Shown here piece by piece: positions 1 through 12,785 of a stretch of 60,000 nucleotides of DNA; positions within the stretch are counted from its first letter, which is position 1, and each line of letters starts with the position of its first letter. The position numbers were made by a program, and so were the translations under genes. Source of the DNA: Antedon mediterranea. Taxonomy: Eukaryota > Echinodermata > Crinoidea > Comatulida > Antedonidae. The stretch spans positions 8,992,001 through 9,052,000 of the forward strand of contig NC_092672.1 of assembly GCF_964355755.1 (NCBI RefSeq), read 5' to 3'. Under the pieces are notes generated by a model. The model did no database searches and was not told the origin of the DNA. It worked only from the letters and a program-made list of their open reading frames with translations.

Positions 1-522
1 TAAACCGAACACTAAGCACATCCAGCATCATAGTAATATTATGATGCTAGATTTCTATTTCCATCCGTATAGCATCGGTTCTATCATGCATATATATCGC
101 GTCGGAAAATGGGAGTATGAAATATTAGATAATCTTAATTAGATACTTGCAATAACTACGTCATAATGGTGAGTCCCTGGGCTCATTATGTGCAATGGAC
201 CAAAGAAAGTTTAATTGAAAGGTTGCATCTTTTGCGAGAGACACTTGTACGATTCATGAAACGTTGCCCGGGTGCAAAGATACTGATGAAGACTCCACAC
301 CCTCGAAACCACAGTTCACAGATTTCGCTACTATATGGCAGCGATAAACTATTGTATCACATATACGAGCTATATTTTAGCATTTTCTCGGGGTTAGGTA
401 TTCATATTTTAGATATCTGGGATATGAACTTATCGTATCCGAGTAGGAATACTATACACATGCCGACACCGGTTATATTGCAAGAACTCTTTTTGATGTT
501 TTCGCATATATGTACTGTATAG
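1..522 (+). pseudogene. NXPE-like unit 1, 3' end, frameshifted
   Basis: This is the 3' part of the terminal exon of an NXPE-family gene whose 5' part lies before the window. Compared with units 2 to 5, one base is missing at about 139-140 (AATTAGA where the others have AATGTAGA). That puts a TAG stop in the original frame. The reading frame resumes as an open stretch from 166 to 522 that matches the C-terminus of the other copies, with several substitutions. A polyadenylation signal AATAAA follows at 568-573. With this deletion the protein would end before the Asp and His part of the esterase site, so it is called a pseudogene unless the base is an assembly error. Confidence 0.8.
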
Positions 523-2152
523 GATAAAATATATTTTGATTGTTTGCAATGTATAACAACACCCTGTAATAAACAATTGCAATTCATATACAGTAGTAGT
601 ATGATTCCAAAATAAATTCATTTCTGTGATATGTTCAAGATTTAAATTAGTGCAATATTTTAAAATTAATATAGGCATGTATTGAATGTTTATTTATTAA
701 TAGCAACTATTAACATACAGTATTTATTTAATATTTAGGCCAATTCTATTTAAAATGTTATTAGTATTAGGCCTAAGATATTTATGTTCTACTTGCCTTG
801 TGAACAATGGTTCAAATAAGTTTATTTATAATTCATAATTATATACTTTTCTGTTATGAATTTCCCGCCTCCCGTACACCCCTACCCCCATAAACCTCTA
901 CCCCTATAAACCCTAGCCCCATAAACCTCTACCACCATAAACCTCTACCCCCATAAACCCCTACCCCCATAAACCCAACCCCCATAATCCCCTACCCCCA
1001 TAAACCTCAATGACAGTTTAAACCAATTCATATTTGTGACTGAGATCATGTAGATAGTAAAAAATGAGAAAAACCTAACGTTTACAGTTGACAATAATCT
1101 TTCACATGCATGTACGGATTGAAGAATATTATGATCCAATAATAGCCTATAATTTATGTTGAATAAATTAACAATTAGACATCACTGTCTTTGGACTTTG
1201 GTATTGTTCGAAACAGAACTGGTGATAGTAAACCTTTGTCCCCTGGAACGTGGAGCCCTTTTTTGTCATCGCCTAACAACTTACTCTTGGACATGAAATA
1301 GCTTGTCACAATCACGTTACATGTGTATCATGGTTTTGTCGTAAGGGTATTCTTAATGCGTACGATGTATATTGTCTAGTTTTATAATTTACAATTTAGA
1401 GAGCACAATGTACACACAGTGTATCGATCAGGATTGATTGTATTATTAACGGCAGGTTAACTACACAGATTTGAACAATTGATACTACACTACGCATACC
1501 GAACTGGGAGTAATATTACTCCGTAGTAAAAAGTATGTGATAAAACAATTAGGACATAACTTGTCATCATTATAGCAAAACAATTAATACAACGATGATA
1601 TAGAGCGCTTTTAAACACTTAAAATATATTCCTGTCATGTGATTAGACGGTTATGGGTCACATGGCGTAAAATAGAGTACAGATCATTGTATTCATAATA
1701 CGAGGCACTCCAAAGTGGAGGTTAGGCTTTGTAGTTACTAATAATAACAAAGAAAACATTTTTATTTTAAAAAACATCGGTTATGGCAGGGTAGGTATTT
1801 TGTTGTAGGCTTTGTAACAACTTACGAATAATAAATCCAGAGTTGAGTTTTAGTAAATCAGCTCTGTGTCATTTTGACGGTGGAACTAGAAAATTAACCA
1901 ACTTAACACAGGTAAGTACTCAGTTATAAGCATAATGATGTAATATATACCCCAAGAGCACTAATTGGAGACTTACCAATGGAATACTGACTTTAGTGGT
2001 CAAACGTTGACATAAAGTAGGCTAGTACGAGAATCGAGACGTGATACTATTTTACTTCTTTTCAGATTGACGAATAAGGAATTCCTGTTTCTAAAGGTTC
2101 TAGCCTACTCATCAGCAGAAGCTGCAAATCAAAGTGCAATTTGACTTTCAAC
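523..2152 (+). other. Spacer of unit 1/2: 3' flank, minisatellite, leader exon
   Basis: Noncoding. It holds the 3' flank of unit 1, a 15-base minisatellite (878-1008), and the leader of unit 2. A consensus donor CAG/gtaagtact follows 1911 and a consensus acceptor ttcttttcag ends at 2065, bracketing a 154-base intron in the 5' UTR. The start of the leader exon was not located. The same arrangement recurs in the other units (donor positions 7002, 12087, 17168), so each unit probably carries its own promoter upstream of the leader exon. Confidence 0.6.
878..1008. repeat. 15-bp C-rich minisatellite, unit 1 spacer
   Basis: Degenerate tandem copies of a CCCCCATAAWCCYCTA-like motif. The composition differs from the versions in later units: more TAAACCTCT variants here, more TAATCCCCT variants there. 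This indicates independent turnover. Confidence 0.85.
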
Positions 2153-4255
2153 ATGTTTTCAAAATTAACACTTTTCATCTCGGCATGCATTTCAGTTATT
2201 GTAATTGTAAGAATACGAATTCACCGTAGGCCTATCTAATAACATGAAACCGATTATGTTACGGTATCATGTCTTGTAACAATAATAATTCTTCAGTATC
2301 GTGTCTTCTGACAGCAACAGTAACATACCATAAGATTATAATTTAAATACTCAATCAGTAAATATTTTCATGAGGACGTAAACGCAACGCAAGCGTTTTA
2401 ACCAATGACAAGCGAAGTTATAGACAGTTAGCAATCACAAACGAATAAGCCATCGCTTGTGATTGGTCAATTCACTTGCGTTGCGTTACGTCCTTGCGTT
2501 GCGTCGCTAGTGGGAACCACGCTTAACTGTCTATAACTTTGCTTGTCATTGGTTAAAACGGTTGCCTTGCGTTTACGTCCTTGCGTTACGTTCTAGTGGG
2601 AATCAAGCTTTAAAAAAGATAAACATAGCCTAACAGTAGGTATTTATATTTTAGTTTTTATACGACCTCTTACACGAACTTTCTGCACCCGCACCTTTTA
2701 TCATTTTAAAATCTCATAGCCCTGGTAAAAAGCACACACTGGGATAATGTAGGCTAAATAGTGTAGACGATAACAATTCAATTAAAGAACGTATAATCTA
2801 ATACTCATGTTTTTTAGACTACATACACGTGGTCAACCCTAACCGTATATACTAAACGACCGTTGACGTTTTCATACCGGGACCATCTTAAAGCACAGGT
2901 AATTATCATGCGGCACCGTATGTTCATGTTTTATGGGAAGTTTAGATTCAAAATCGATTCCTAAATAAGACAACAATTATAGACACTATTTGAGGTATTG
3001 GTTGAAAAAATTATAAATTATCACTAAGGCCTATTAGTCGATTCTTAATTTCAATCTCATATCATTGATGAACATTAAATATAGATAAACTGTTGGAATA
3101 TTAGTAAATCAACTTTCTTTCTTTCTTTACCCATAAATATAAATTATAAACATTGTAACATACAAATAATAATAATAATTATTATATTAAGGGAAGGGCT
3201 AAAAAAATAGTTAAAACTAATCAAGTTCAGCCCCTAAACATTGAATATAAGCCAAATAAAATCAATCGAACATAACAAGGTAAGTATCGAATGAACCAAT
3301 TTTAATGACAAGATTAGGACTAATCGTAAGGTGATTGAAAATGTTTCCATTTTTTTCAGTCGATTCAAGATAACTTTATTATTAATTCAAACATATCAAA
3401 AGACTTTATCCGAAAGGCAAGTCAAACAGTACAGAATACTGATAATACGAGTATACAAGTACAAACAAACTCAGGAGGTATGATTGATGTAATGAGATCA
3501 TCTATTGGTTTGAAGAATCCAGACAGAACTGTTAAAGTTGGTGATTTCTTTAGTGTAATAATCCAGGCACGTGATCAGTATGGTCAGAACTGCAAAGGAG
3601 GTGATTTTTTCTTTGCAACTATTGGATCTGAAAGCAACAACGCCTCAGGAAAAATAACCGACTTCAAAAACGGTACATATGAGGTGTTGTTCTTCGCCGG
3701 TTGGCCTGGTGTCATCGACATTTACATTATGCTTGTTCATCCATCAGAAGCAGTGGATTTTATTGAACAGGAAATATGGCCTTTGGAGAAAAGGATTGTA
3801 TGGAAAGGAATTTTTGGAAAAAATAAATCCGAAACAACAAAATGTAGTCTTGGTAATAGCAGAGATGAACACATAAATGAATGCAAGTATGTTCAGCCAC
3901 TGGCCACGGGAGAGACTGCGTTGTATTGTGATAAACCAAAGCACGCGTCATGTGATAGTTTGAATTGGATTAAGTCAGACACAAACTATGTGAATAGAAA
4001 ATTTGCCAAGTTCTATAAACCACACCAATTGATATTCTCTAAGTAAGTATATATTTTTTACATTAATAAACAAATATTAAACAAACATTATGCCAACCAA
4101 AAAATAATAGTCCTACACCCAAAAAAAAAAACCGGGGAGACCATCAAGCCCTGCCGTTTTTTAGAGTTTGGTTTCTATTCAATAATTTTAATTCGTACTT
4201 TGCGAACATACACACAAAAGTGCATCTCAGTAATGTGAATTATATAATAGTAATT

Positions 4256-4294
<39 letters not shown>

Positions 4295-5657
4295 TTGATT
4301 GGATAATACTTTGGCACAAACAAACTACGTCAGAGTAGGGCAAACATCTTACCTCTGATCTTACTACAGTATAAGCTTCCTGATGCAAAGCTACTTTACG
4401 GTATTTATAAACAATAACTTTTAATTTATATTTTACAATGTTTGATTTAGGTCTGTGACGTATATACGTCTGCTTGAAGGTACGACTTCACTAACAATAA
4501 GCAACACAAGTAAGAATAGGGCATTCCACTTTATTTCTTTGATGACTTTGGGTCATTGTAAAACTGCAGTATAGCATAATCATAATAGTTTAGTAATAAT
4601 GTCAATCTTAATGCACACAGCTTTGCGCTCCACATAATTACCCAACCGATTAAACACGCAGCTCCCGTAATTATGAAGCTATAGTAATCAGCGCAATTGT
4701 GTTTTACCAGGTACGATATTTTCACCTGAGTTGAGAAAGGAAAATTAAGCAAAGTGTCTTGCGATGAGCTTTGCCTCACTCCCGCGATCGCGCGATCAGA
4801 AATTCCATCACACACACGCACACACCCATATATTCTGCATACAAAAAGAAGAAAATCTGATGATATTTAAATATTTTACTTGTTTTATTTAAGCTATGAT
4901 GAGTAACATGCTACTACCAGAATGCAAGGCAGATTTACCAAAGCCTCGTAGTGACGGGTTCTGGACAAACAATGTATGGACATCATTGCAATGCAAGACA
5001 AAACAATGGACAAAACAAGAAGTTTCCAAATGCATAAACGGAAAACACATTGTTTTAATGGGTGATTCTACAACAAGACAGTGGACTGAACATTTGCTGG
5101 CCTTTATGGGAGTTACAAGGAGTATCAACACTACTAAACCGAGCACTAAGCATATCCAGCATCATAGTAATATTATGATGCTAGATTTCTATTTCCATCC
5201 GTATAGCATCGGTTCTATCATGCATATATATCGCGTCGGAAAATGGGAGTATGAAATATTAGATAATCTTAATGTAGATACTTGCAATAATTACGTCATA
5301 ATGGTGAGTCCGTGGGCCCATTATGCGCAATGGACCAAAGAAAGTTTCATTGAAAGGTTGCATCTTTTGCGAGAGACACTTGTACGATTCATGAAACGTT
5401 GCCCGGGTGCAAAGATACTGATGAAGACTCCACACCCTCGAAACCACAGTTCACAGATTTCGCTACTATATGGCAGCGATAAACTTTTGTATGACATATA
5501 CGAGCTATATTTTAGCATTTTCTCGGGGTTAGGTATTCATATTTTAGATATCTGGGATATGAACTTATCGTATCCGAGTAGGAATACTATTCACATGCCG
5601 ACACCGGTTATATTGCAAGAACTCTTTTTGATGTTTTCACATATATGTACTGTATAG
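2153..5657 (+). CDS. NXPE-family (Ig/filamin + PC-esterase) protein, unit 2
   Basis: Modelled coding exons are 2153-2206, 3360-4042 and 4904-5657, about 496 residues, close to the 540-560 of vertebrate NXPE proteins. Exon 1 encodes a short hydrophobic N-terminus (MFSKLTLFISACISVIVI), a likely signal peptide or signal anchor, joined in phase 0. Exon 2 encodes the Ig/filamin-like domain, with RDQYG, NGTYEV and the family hallmark LVHPSEAV, then ATGETALYC. Exon 3 encodes the PC-esterase domain: MGDSTTRQW (nucleophile Ser) and DIWDMNLSYPSRNTIHMP (Asp and His). The first ATG of the long middle frame (3480) lies 40 codons inside the exon and is probably not the start. The acceptor at 4903 is the one that keeps frame; the one at 4893 would give an immediate stop. 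AATAAA lies at 5701. The biochemical role of NXPE proteins is poorly known. A secreted or Golgi-luminal esterase or acetyltransferase-like role is an inference. Confidence 0.85.
2371..2610. mobile_element. Composite foldback MITE, unit 2
   Basis: Made of about one and a half copies of a palindromic element. The arms contain ACGTAACGCAAGGACGTAAA-type sequence and its complement, and the right end reads CTAGTGGGAATCAAGCTT. A complete, better-preserved relative is at 38968-39146. It lies in intron 1 of the gene. Confidence 0.8.
4256..4294. repeat. (CTAA)n microsatellite, unit 2
   Basis: Pure CTAA tetranucleotide run in intron 2. It is about one repeat longer than in units 3, 4 and 5, and accounts for part of the small differences in unit length. 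Confidence 0.95.
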
Positions 5658-7242
5658 GATAAAACTATTTGATTGTTTGCAATGTATAACAACACCCTGT
5701 AATAAACAATTGCAATTCATATACAGTAGTAGTATGATTCCAACATAAATTCATTTCTGTGATATGTTCAAGATTTAAATTAGTGCAATATTTTAAAATT
5801 AATATAGGCATGTATTGAATGTTTATCTTATTAATAGCAACTATTAACATACAGTATTTATTTAATATTTAGGCCAATTCTATTTAAAATGTTATTAGTA
5901 TTAGGCCTAAGATATTTATGTTCTACTTGCCTTGTGAACAATAGTTCAAATAAGTTTATTTATAATTCATAATTATATACTTTTCTGTTATGAATTTCCC
6001 GCCTCCCGTACACCCCTACCCCCATAATCCCCTACCCCCATAAACCTCTACCCCCATAATCCCCTACCCCCATAATCCCCTACCCCCATAATCCCCAACC
6101 CCCATAAACCTCAATGACAGTTTAAACCAATTCATATTTGTGACTGAGATCATGTAGATAGTAGAAAATGAGAAAAACGTAACGTTTACAATTGACAATA
6201 TAATCTTTCACATGTATGTACGGATTGAAGAATATTATGATCCAATAATAGCCTATAATTTATGTTGAATAAATTAACAATTAGACATCACTGTCTTTGG
6301 TATTGTTCGAAGCAGAACTGGTGATAGTAAACCTTTGTCCCCTGGAACGTGGAGCCTTGTTTTGTCATCGCCTAACAACTTACTCTTGGACATGAAATAG
6401 CTTGTCACAATCAAGTTACATGTGTATCATGGTTTTGTCGTAAGGGTATCCTGCGTACCATGTGTATTTTCTAGTTTTATAATTTACAATTTAGGGAGCA
6501 CAATGTACACACAGTGTATTGATCAGGATTGATTGTATTATTAACGGCAGGTTAACTACACAGATTTGAACAATTGATACTACGCATACCGAACTGGGAG
6601 TAATATTACTCCGTAGTAAAAAGTATGTGATAAAACAATTAGGACATAACTTGTCATCATTATAGCAAAACAATTAATACAACGATGATATAGAGCGCTT
6701 TTAAACACTTAAAATATATTCCTGTCATGTGATTAGACGGTTATGGGTCACATGGCGTAAAATAGAGTACAGATCATTGTATTCATAATACGAGGCACTC
6801 CAAAGTGGAGGTTAGGCTTTGTAGTTACTAATAATAACAAAGAAAACATTTTTATTTTAAAAAACATCGGTTATGGCAGGGTAGGTATTTTGTTGTAGGC
6901 TTTGTAACAACTTACGAATAATAAATCCAGAGTTGAGTTTTAGTAAATCAGCTCTGTGTCATTTTGACGGTGGAACTAGAAAATTAACCAACTTAACACA
7001 GGTAAGTACTCAGTTATAAGCATAATGATGTAATATATACCCCAAGAGCACTAATTGGAGACTTACCAATGGAATACTGACTTTAGTGGTCAAACGTTGA
7101 CATAAAGTAGGCTAGTACGAGAATCGAGACGTGATACTATTTTACTTCTTTTCAGATTGACGAATAAGGAATTCCTGTTTCTAAAGGTTCTAGCCTACTC
7201 ATCAGCAGAAGCTGCAAATCAAAGTGCAATTTGACTTTCAAC
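5658..7242 (+). other. Spacer between units 2 and 3
   Basis: Noncoding. AATAAA at 5701, a 15-base minisatellite at 6012-6112, then the leader exon (donor after 7001, acceptor ending 7155) of unit 3. No additional gene seen. Confidence 0.6.
6012..6112. repeat. 15-bp C-rich minisatellite, unit 2 spacer
   Basis: Tandem CTACCCCCATAATCC-type repeats, identical to the versions at 11097 and 16178 and different in arrangement from unit 1. Confidence 0.85.
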
Positions 7243-9344
7243 ATGTTTTCAAAATTAACACTTTTCATCTCGGCATGCATTTCAGTTATTGTAATTGTAA
7301 GAATACGAATTCACCGTAGGCCTATCTAATAACATGAAACCGATTATGTTACGGTATCATGTCTTGTAACAATAATAATTCTTCAGTATCGTGTCTTCTG
7401 ACAGCAACAGTAACATACCATAAGATTATAATTTAAATACTCAATCAGTAAATATTTTCATGAGGACGTAAACGCAACGCAAGCGTTTTAACCAATGACA
7501 AGCGAAGTTATAGACAGTTAGCAATCACAAACGAATAAGCCATCGCTTGTGATTGGTCAATTCACTTGCGTTGCGTTACGTCCTTGCGTTGCGTCGCTAG
7601 TGGGAACCACGCTTAACTGTCTATAACTTTGCTTGTCATTGGTTAAAACGGTTGCCTTGCGTTTACGTCCTTGCGTTACGTTCTAGTGGGAATCAAGCTT
7701 TAAAAAAGATAAACATAGCCTAACAGTAGGTATTTATATTTTAGTTTTTATACGACCTCTTACACGAACTTTCTGCACCCGCACCTTTTATCATTTTAAA
7801 ATCTCATAGCCCTGGTAAAAAGCACACACTGGGATAATGTAGGCTAAATAGTGTAGACGATAACAATTCAATTAAAGAACGTATAATCTAATACTCATGT
7901 TTTTTAGACTACATACACGTGGTCAACCCTAACCGTATATACTAAACGACCGTTGACGTTTTCATACCGGGACCATCTTAAAGCACAGGTAATTATCATG
8001 CGGCACCGTATGTTCATGTTTTATGGGAAGTTTAGATTCAAAATCGATTCCTAAATAAGACAACAATTATAGACACTATTTGAGGTATTGGTTGAAAAAA
8101 TTATAAATTATCACTAAGGCCTATTAGTCGATTCTTAATTTCAATCTCATATCATTGATGAACATTAAATATAGATAAACTGTTGGAATATTAGTAAATC
8201 AACTTTCTTTCTTTCTTTACCCATAAATATAAATTATAAACATTGTAACATACAAATAATAATAATAATTATTATATTAAGGGAAGGGCTAAAAAAATAG
8301 TTAAAACTAATCAAGTTCAGCCCCTAAACATTGAATATAAGCCAAATAAAATCAATCGAACATAACAAGGTAAGTATCGAATGAACCAATTTTAATGACA
8401 AGATTAGGACTAATCGTAAGGTGATTGAAAATGTTTCCATTTTTTTCAGTCGATTCAAGATAACTTTATTATTAATTCAAACATATCAAAAGACTTTATC
8501 CGAAAGGCAAGTCAAACAGTACAGAATACTGATAATACGAGTATACAAGTACAAACAAACTCAGGAGGTATGATTGATGTAATGAGATCATCTATTGGTT
8601 TGAAGAATCCAGACAGAACTGTTAAAGTTGGTGATTTCTTTAGTGTAATAATCCAGGCACGTGATCAGTATGGTCAGAACTGCAAAGGAGGTGATTTTTT
8701 CTTTGCAACTATTGGATCTGAAAGCAACAACGCCTCAGGAAAAATAACCGACTTCAAAAACGGTACATATGAGGTGTTGTTCTTCGCCGGTTGGCCTGGT
8801 GTCATCGACATTTACATTATGCTTGTTCATCCATCAGAAGCAGTGGATTTTATTGAACAGGAAATATGGCCTTTGGAGAAAAGGATTGTATGGAAAGGAA
8901 TTTTTGGAAAAAATAAATCCGAAACAACAAAATGTAGTCTTGGTAATAGCAGAGATGAACACATAAATGAATGCAAGTATGTTCAGCCACTGGCCACGGG
9001 AGAGACTGCGTTGTATTGTGATAAACCAAAGCACGCGTCATGTGATAGTTTGAATTGGATTAAGTCAGACACAAACTATGTGAATAGAAAATTTGCCAAG
9101 TTCTATAAACCACACCAATTGATATTCTCTAAGTAAGTATATATTTTTTACATTAATAAACAAATATTAAACAAACATTATGCCAACCAAAAAATAATAG
9201 TCCTACACCCAAAAAAAAAACCGGGGAGACCATCAAGCCCTGCCGTTTTTTAGAGTTTGGTTTCTATTCAATAATTTTAATTCGTACTTTGCGAACATAC
9301 ACACAAAAGTGCATCTCAGTAATGTGAATTATATAATAGTAATT

Positions 9345-9379
<35 letters not shown>

Positions 9380-10742
9380 TTGATTGGATAATACTTTGGC
9401 ACAAACAAACTACGTCAGAGTAGGGCAAACATCTTACCTCTGATCTTACTACAGTATAAGCTTCCTGATGCAAAGCTACTTTACGGTATTTATAAACAAT
9501 AACTTTTAATTTATATTTTACAATGTTTGATTTAGGTCTGTGACGTATATACGTCTGCTTGAAGGTACGACTTCACTAACAATAAGCAACACAAGTAAGA
9601 ATAGGGCATTCCACTTTATTTCTTTGATGACTTTGGGTCATTGTAAAACTGCAGTATAGCATAATCATAATAGTTTAGTAATAATGTCAATCTTAATGCA
9701 CACAGCTTTGCGCTCCACATAATTACCCAACCGATTAAACACGCAGCTCCCGTAATTATGAAGCTATAGTAATCAGCGCAATTGTGTTTTACCAGGTACG
9801 ATATTTTCACCTGAGTTGAGAAAGGAAAATTAAGCAAAGTGTCTTGCGATGAGCTTTGCCTCACTCCCGCGATCGCGCGATCAGAAATTCCATCACACAC
9901 ACGCACACACCCATATATTCTGCATACAAAAAGAAGAAAATCTGATGATATTTAAATATTTTACTTGTTTTATTTAAGCTATGATGAGTAACATGCTACT
10001 ACCAGAATGCAAGGCAGATTTACCAAAGCCTCGTAGTGACGGGTTCTGGACAAACAATGTATGGACATCATTGCAATGCAAGACAAAACAATGGACAAAA
10101 CAAGAAGTTTCCAAATGCATAAACGGAAAACACATTGTTTTAATGGGTGATTCTACAACAAGACAGTGGACTGAACATTTGCTGGCCTTTATGGGAGTTA
10201 CAAGGAGTATCAACACTACTAAACCGAGCACTAAGCATATCCAGCATCATAGTAATATTATGATGCTAGATTTCTATTTCCATCCGTATAGCATCGGTTC
10301 TATCATGCATATATATCGCGTCGGAAAATGGGAGTATGAAATATTAGATAATCTTAATGTAGATACTTGCAATAATTACGTCATAATGGTGAGTCCGTGG
10401 GCCCATTATGCGCAATGGACCAAAGAAAGTTTCATTGAAAGGTTGCATCTTTTGCGAGAGACACTTGTACGATTCATGAAACGTTGCCCGGGTGCAAAGA
10501 TACTGATGAAGACTCCACACCCTCGAAACCACAGTTCACAGATTTCGCTACTATATGGCAGCGATAAACTTTTGTATGACATATACGAGCTATATTTTAG
10601 CATTTTCTCGGGGTTAGGTATTCATATTTTAGATATCTGGGATATGAACTTATCGTATCCGAGTAGGAATACTATTCACATGCCGACACCGGTTATATTG
10701 CAAGAACTCTTTTTGATGTTTTCACATATATGTACTGTATAG
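7243..10742 (+). CDS. NXPE-family protein, unit 3
   Basis: Coding exons 7243-7296, 8450-9132 and 9989-10742, with the same splice sites and phases as unit 2. The middle and terminal exon translations are identical to unit 2, including LVHPSEAV, the GDS nucleophile motif and the DIWDMNLSYP...IHMP Asp/His segment. Units 2 and 3 are the only copies in the window with no visible coding defect. AATAAA at 10786. Because paralogues this similar cannot be separated by short reads, expression and copy number need uniquely mapping long reads. Function as for unit 2. Confidence 0.85.
7461..7700. mobile_element. Composite foldback MITE, unit 3
   Basis: Same insertion as at 2371-2610, at the same place in intron 1, so it was present before the units were amplified. 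Confidence 0.8.
9345..9379. repeat. (CTAA)n microsatellite, unit 3
   Basis: Tetranucleotide run in intron 2, shorter than the unit 2 copy. Confidence 0.95.
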
Positions 10743-12327
10743 GATAAAACTATTTGATTGTTTGCAATGTATAACAACACCCTGTAATAAACAATTGCAA
10801 TTCATATACAGTAGTAGTATGATTCCAACATAAATTCATTTCTGTGATATGTTCAAGATTTAAATTAGTGCAATATTTTAAAATTAATATAGGCATGTAT
10901 TGAATGTTTATCTTATTAATAGCAACTATTAACATACAGTATTTATTTAATATTTAGGCCAATTCTATTTAAAATGTTATTAGTATTAGGCCTAAGATAT
11001 TTATGTTCTACTTGCCTTGTGAACAATAGTTCAAATAAGTTTATTTATAATTCATAATTATATACTTTTCTGTTATGAATTTCCCGCCTCCCGTACACCC
11101 CTACCCCCATAATCCCCTACCCCCATAAACCTCTACCCCCATAATCCCCTACCCCCATAATCCCCTACCCCCATAATCCCCAACCCCCATAAACCTCAAT
11201 GACAGTTTAAACCAATTCATATTTGTGACTGAGATCATGTAGATAGTAGAAAATGAGAAAAACGTAACGTTTACAATTGACAATATAATCTTTCACATGT
11301 ATGTACGGATTGAAGAATATTATGATCCAATAATAGCCTATAATTTATGTTGAATAAATTAACAATTAGACATCACTGTCTTTGGTATTGTTCGAAGCAG
11401 AACTGGTGATAGTAAACCTTTGTCCCCTGGAACGTGGAGCCTTGTTTTGTCATCGCCTAACAACTTACTCTTGGACATGAAATAGCTTGTCACAATCAAG
11501 TTACATGTGTATCATGGTTTTGTCGTAAGGGTATCCTGCGTACCATGTGTATTTTCTAGTTTTATAATTTACAATTTAGGGAGCACAATGTACACACAGT
11601 GTATTGATCAGGATTGATTGTATTATTAACGGCAGGTTAACTACACAGATTTGAACAATTGATACTACGCATACCGAACTGGGAGTAATATTACTCCGTA
11701 GTAAAAAGTATGTGATAAAACAATTAGGACATAACTTGTCATCATTATAGCAAAACAATTAATACAACGATGATATAGAGCGCTTTTAAACACTTAAAAT
11801 ATATTCCTGTCATGTGATTAGACGGTTATGGGTCACATGGCGTAAAATAGAGTACAGATCATTGTATTCATAATACGAGGCACTCCAAAGTGGAGGTTAG
11901 GCTTTGTAGTTACTAATAATAACAAAGAAAACATTTTTATTTTAAAAAACATCGGTTATGGCAGGGTAGGTATTTTGTTGTAGGCTTTGTAACAACTTAC
12001 GAATAATAAATCCAGAGTTGAGTTTTAGTAAATCAGCTCTGTGTCATTTTGACGGTGGAACTAGAAAATTAACCAACTTAACACAGGTAAGTACTCAGTT
12101 ATAAGCATAATGATGTAATATATACCCCAAGAGCACTAATTGGAGACTTACCAATGGAATACTGACTTTAGTGGTCAAACGTTGACATAAAGTAGGCTAG
12201 TACGAGAATCGAGACGTGATACTATTTTACTTCTTTTCAGATTGACGAATAAGGAATTCCTGTTTCTAAAGGTTCTAGCCTACTCATCAGCAGAAGCTGC
12301 AAATCAAAGTGCAATTTGACTTTCAAC
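10743..12327 (+). other. Spacer between units 3 and 4
   Basis: Noncoding repeat of the 5658-7242 spacer: AATAAA at 10786, minisatellite at 11097-11197, leader exon donor after 12086 and acceptor ending 12240. Confidence 0.6.
11097..11197. repeat. 15-bp C-rich minisatellite, unit 3 spacer
   Basis: Same repeat order as at 6012-6112. Confidence 0.85.
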
Positions 12328-12545
12328 ATGTTTTCAAAATTAACACTTTTCATCTCGGCATGCATTTCAGTTATTGTAATTGTAAGAATACGAATTCACC
12401 GTAGGCCTATCTAATAACATGAAACCGATTATGTTACGGTATCATGTCTTGTAACAATAATAATTCTTCAGTATCGTGTCTTCTGACAGCAACAGTAACA
12501 TACCATAAGATTATAATTTAAATACTCAATCAGTAAATATTTTCA

Positions 12546-12785
12546 TGAGGACGTAAACGCAACGCAAGCGTTTTAACCAATGACAAGCGAAGTTATAGAC
12601 AGTTAGCAATCACAAACGAATAAGCCATCGCTTGTGATTGGTCAATTCACTTGCGTTGCGTTACGTCCTTGCGTTGCGTCGCTAGTGGGAACCACGCTTA
12701 ACTGTCTATAACTTTGCTTGTCATTGGTTAAAACGGTTGCCTTGCGTTTACGTCCTTGCGTTACGTTCTAGTGGGAATCAAGCTT
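12546..12785. mobile_element. Composite foldback MITE, unit 4
   Basis: Same shared insertion as in the other units. Confidence 0.8.

Noticed and set aside
3236-3272. Possible extra NXPE exon ending at CAAG/gtaagtatcg
   Set aside because: The donor is good but all three frames contain stops between the nearest acceptor and the donor. At most a noncoding alternative exon.
3480-3482. ATG at 3480 (and equivalents) as the NXPE start codon
   Set aside because: The frame is open for 40 codons upstream to a strong acceptor at 3359, and a phase-matched signal-sequence exon lies further upstream.
4531-4821. 96-residue minus-strand frame inside NXPE intron 2, repeated in each unit
   Set aside because: It is conserved only because the whole unit was copied recently. 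No recognisable domain, start context or promoter, and it lies in an intron opposite the gene.
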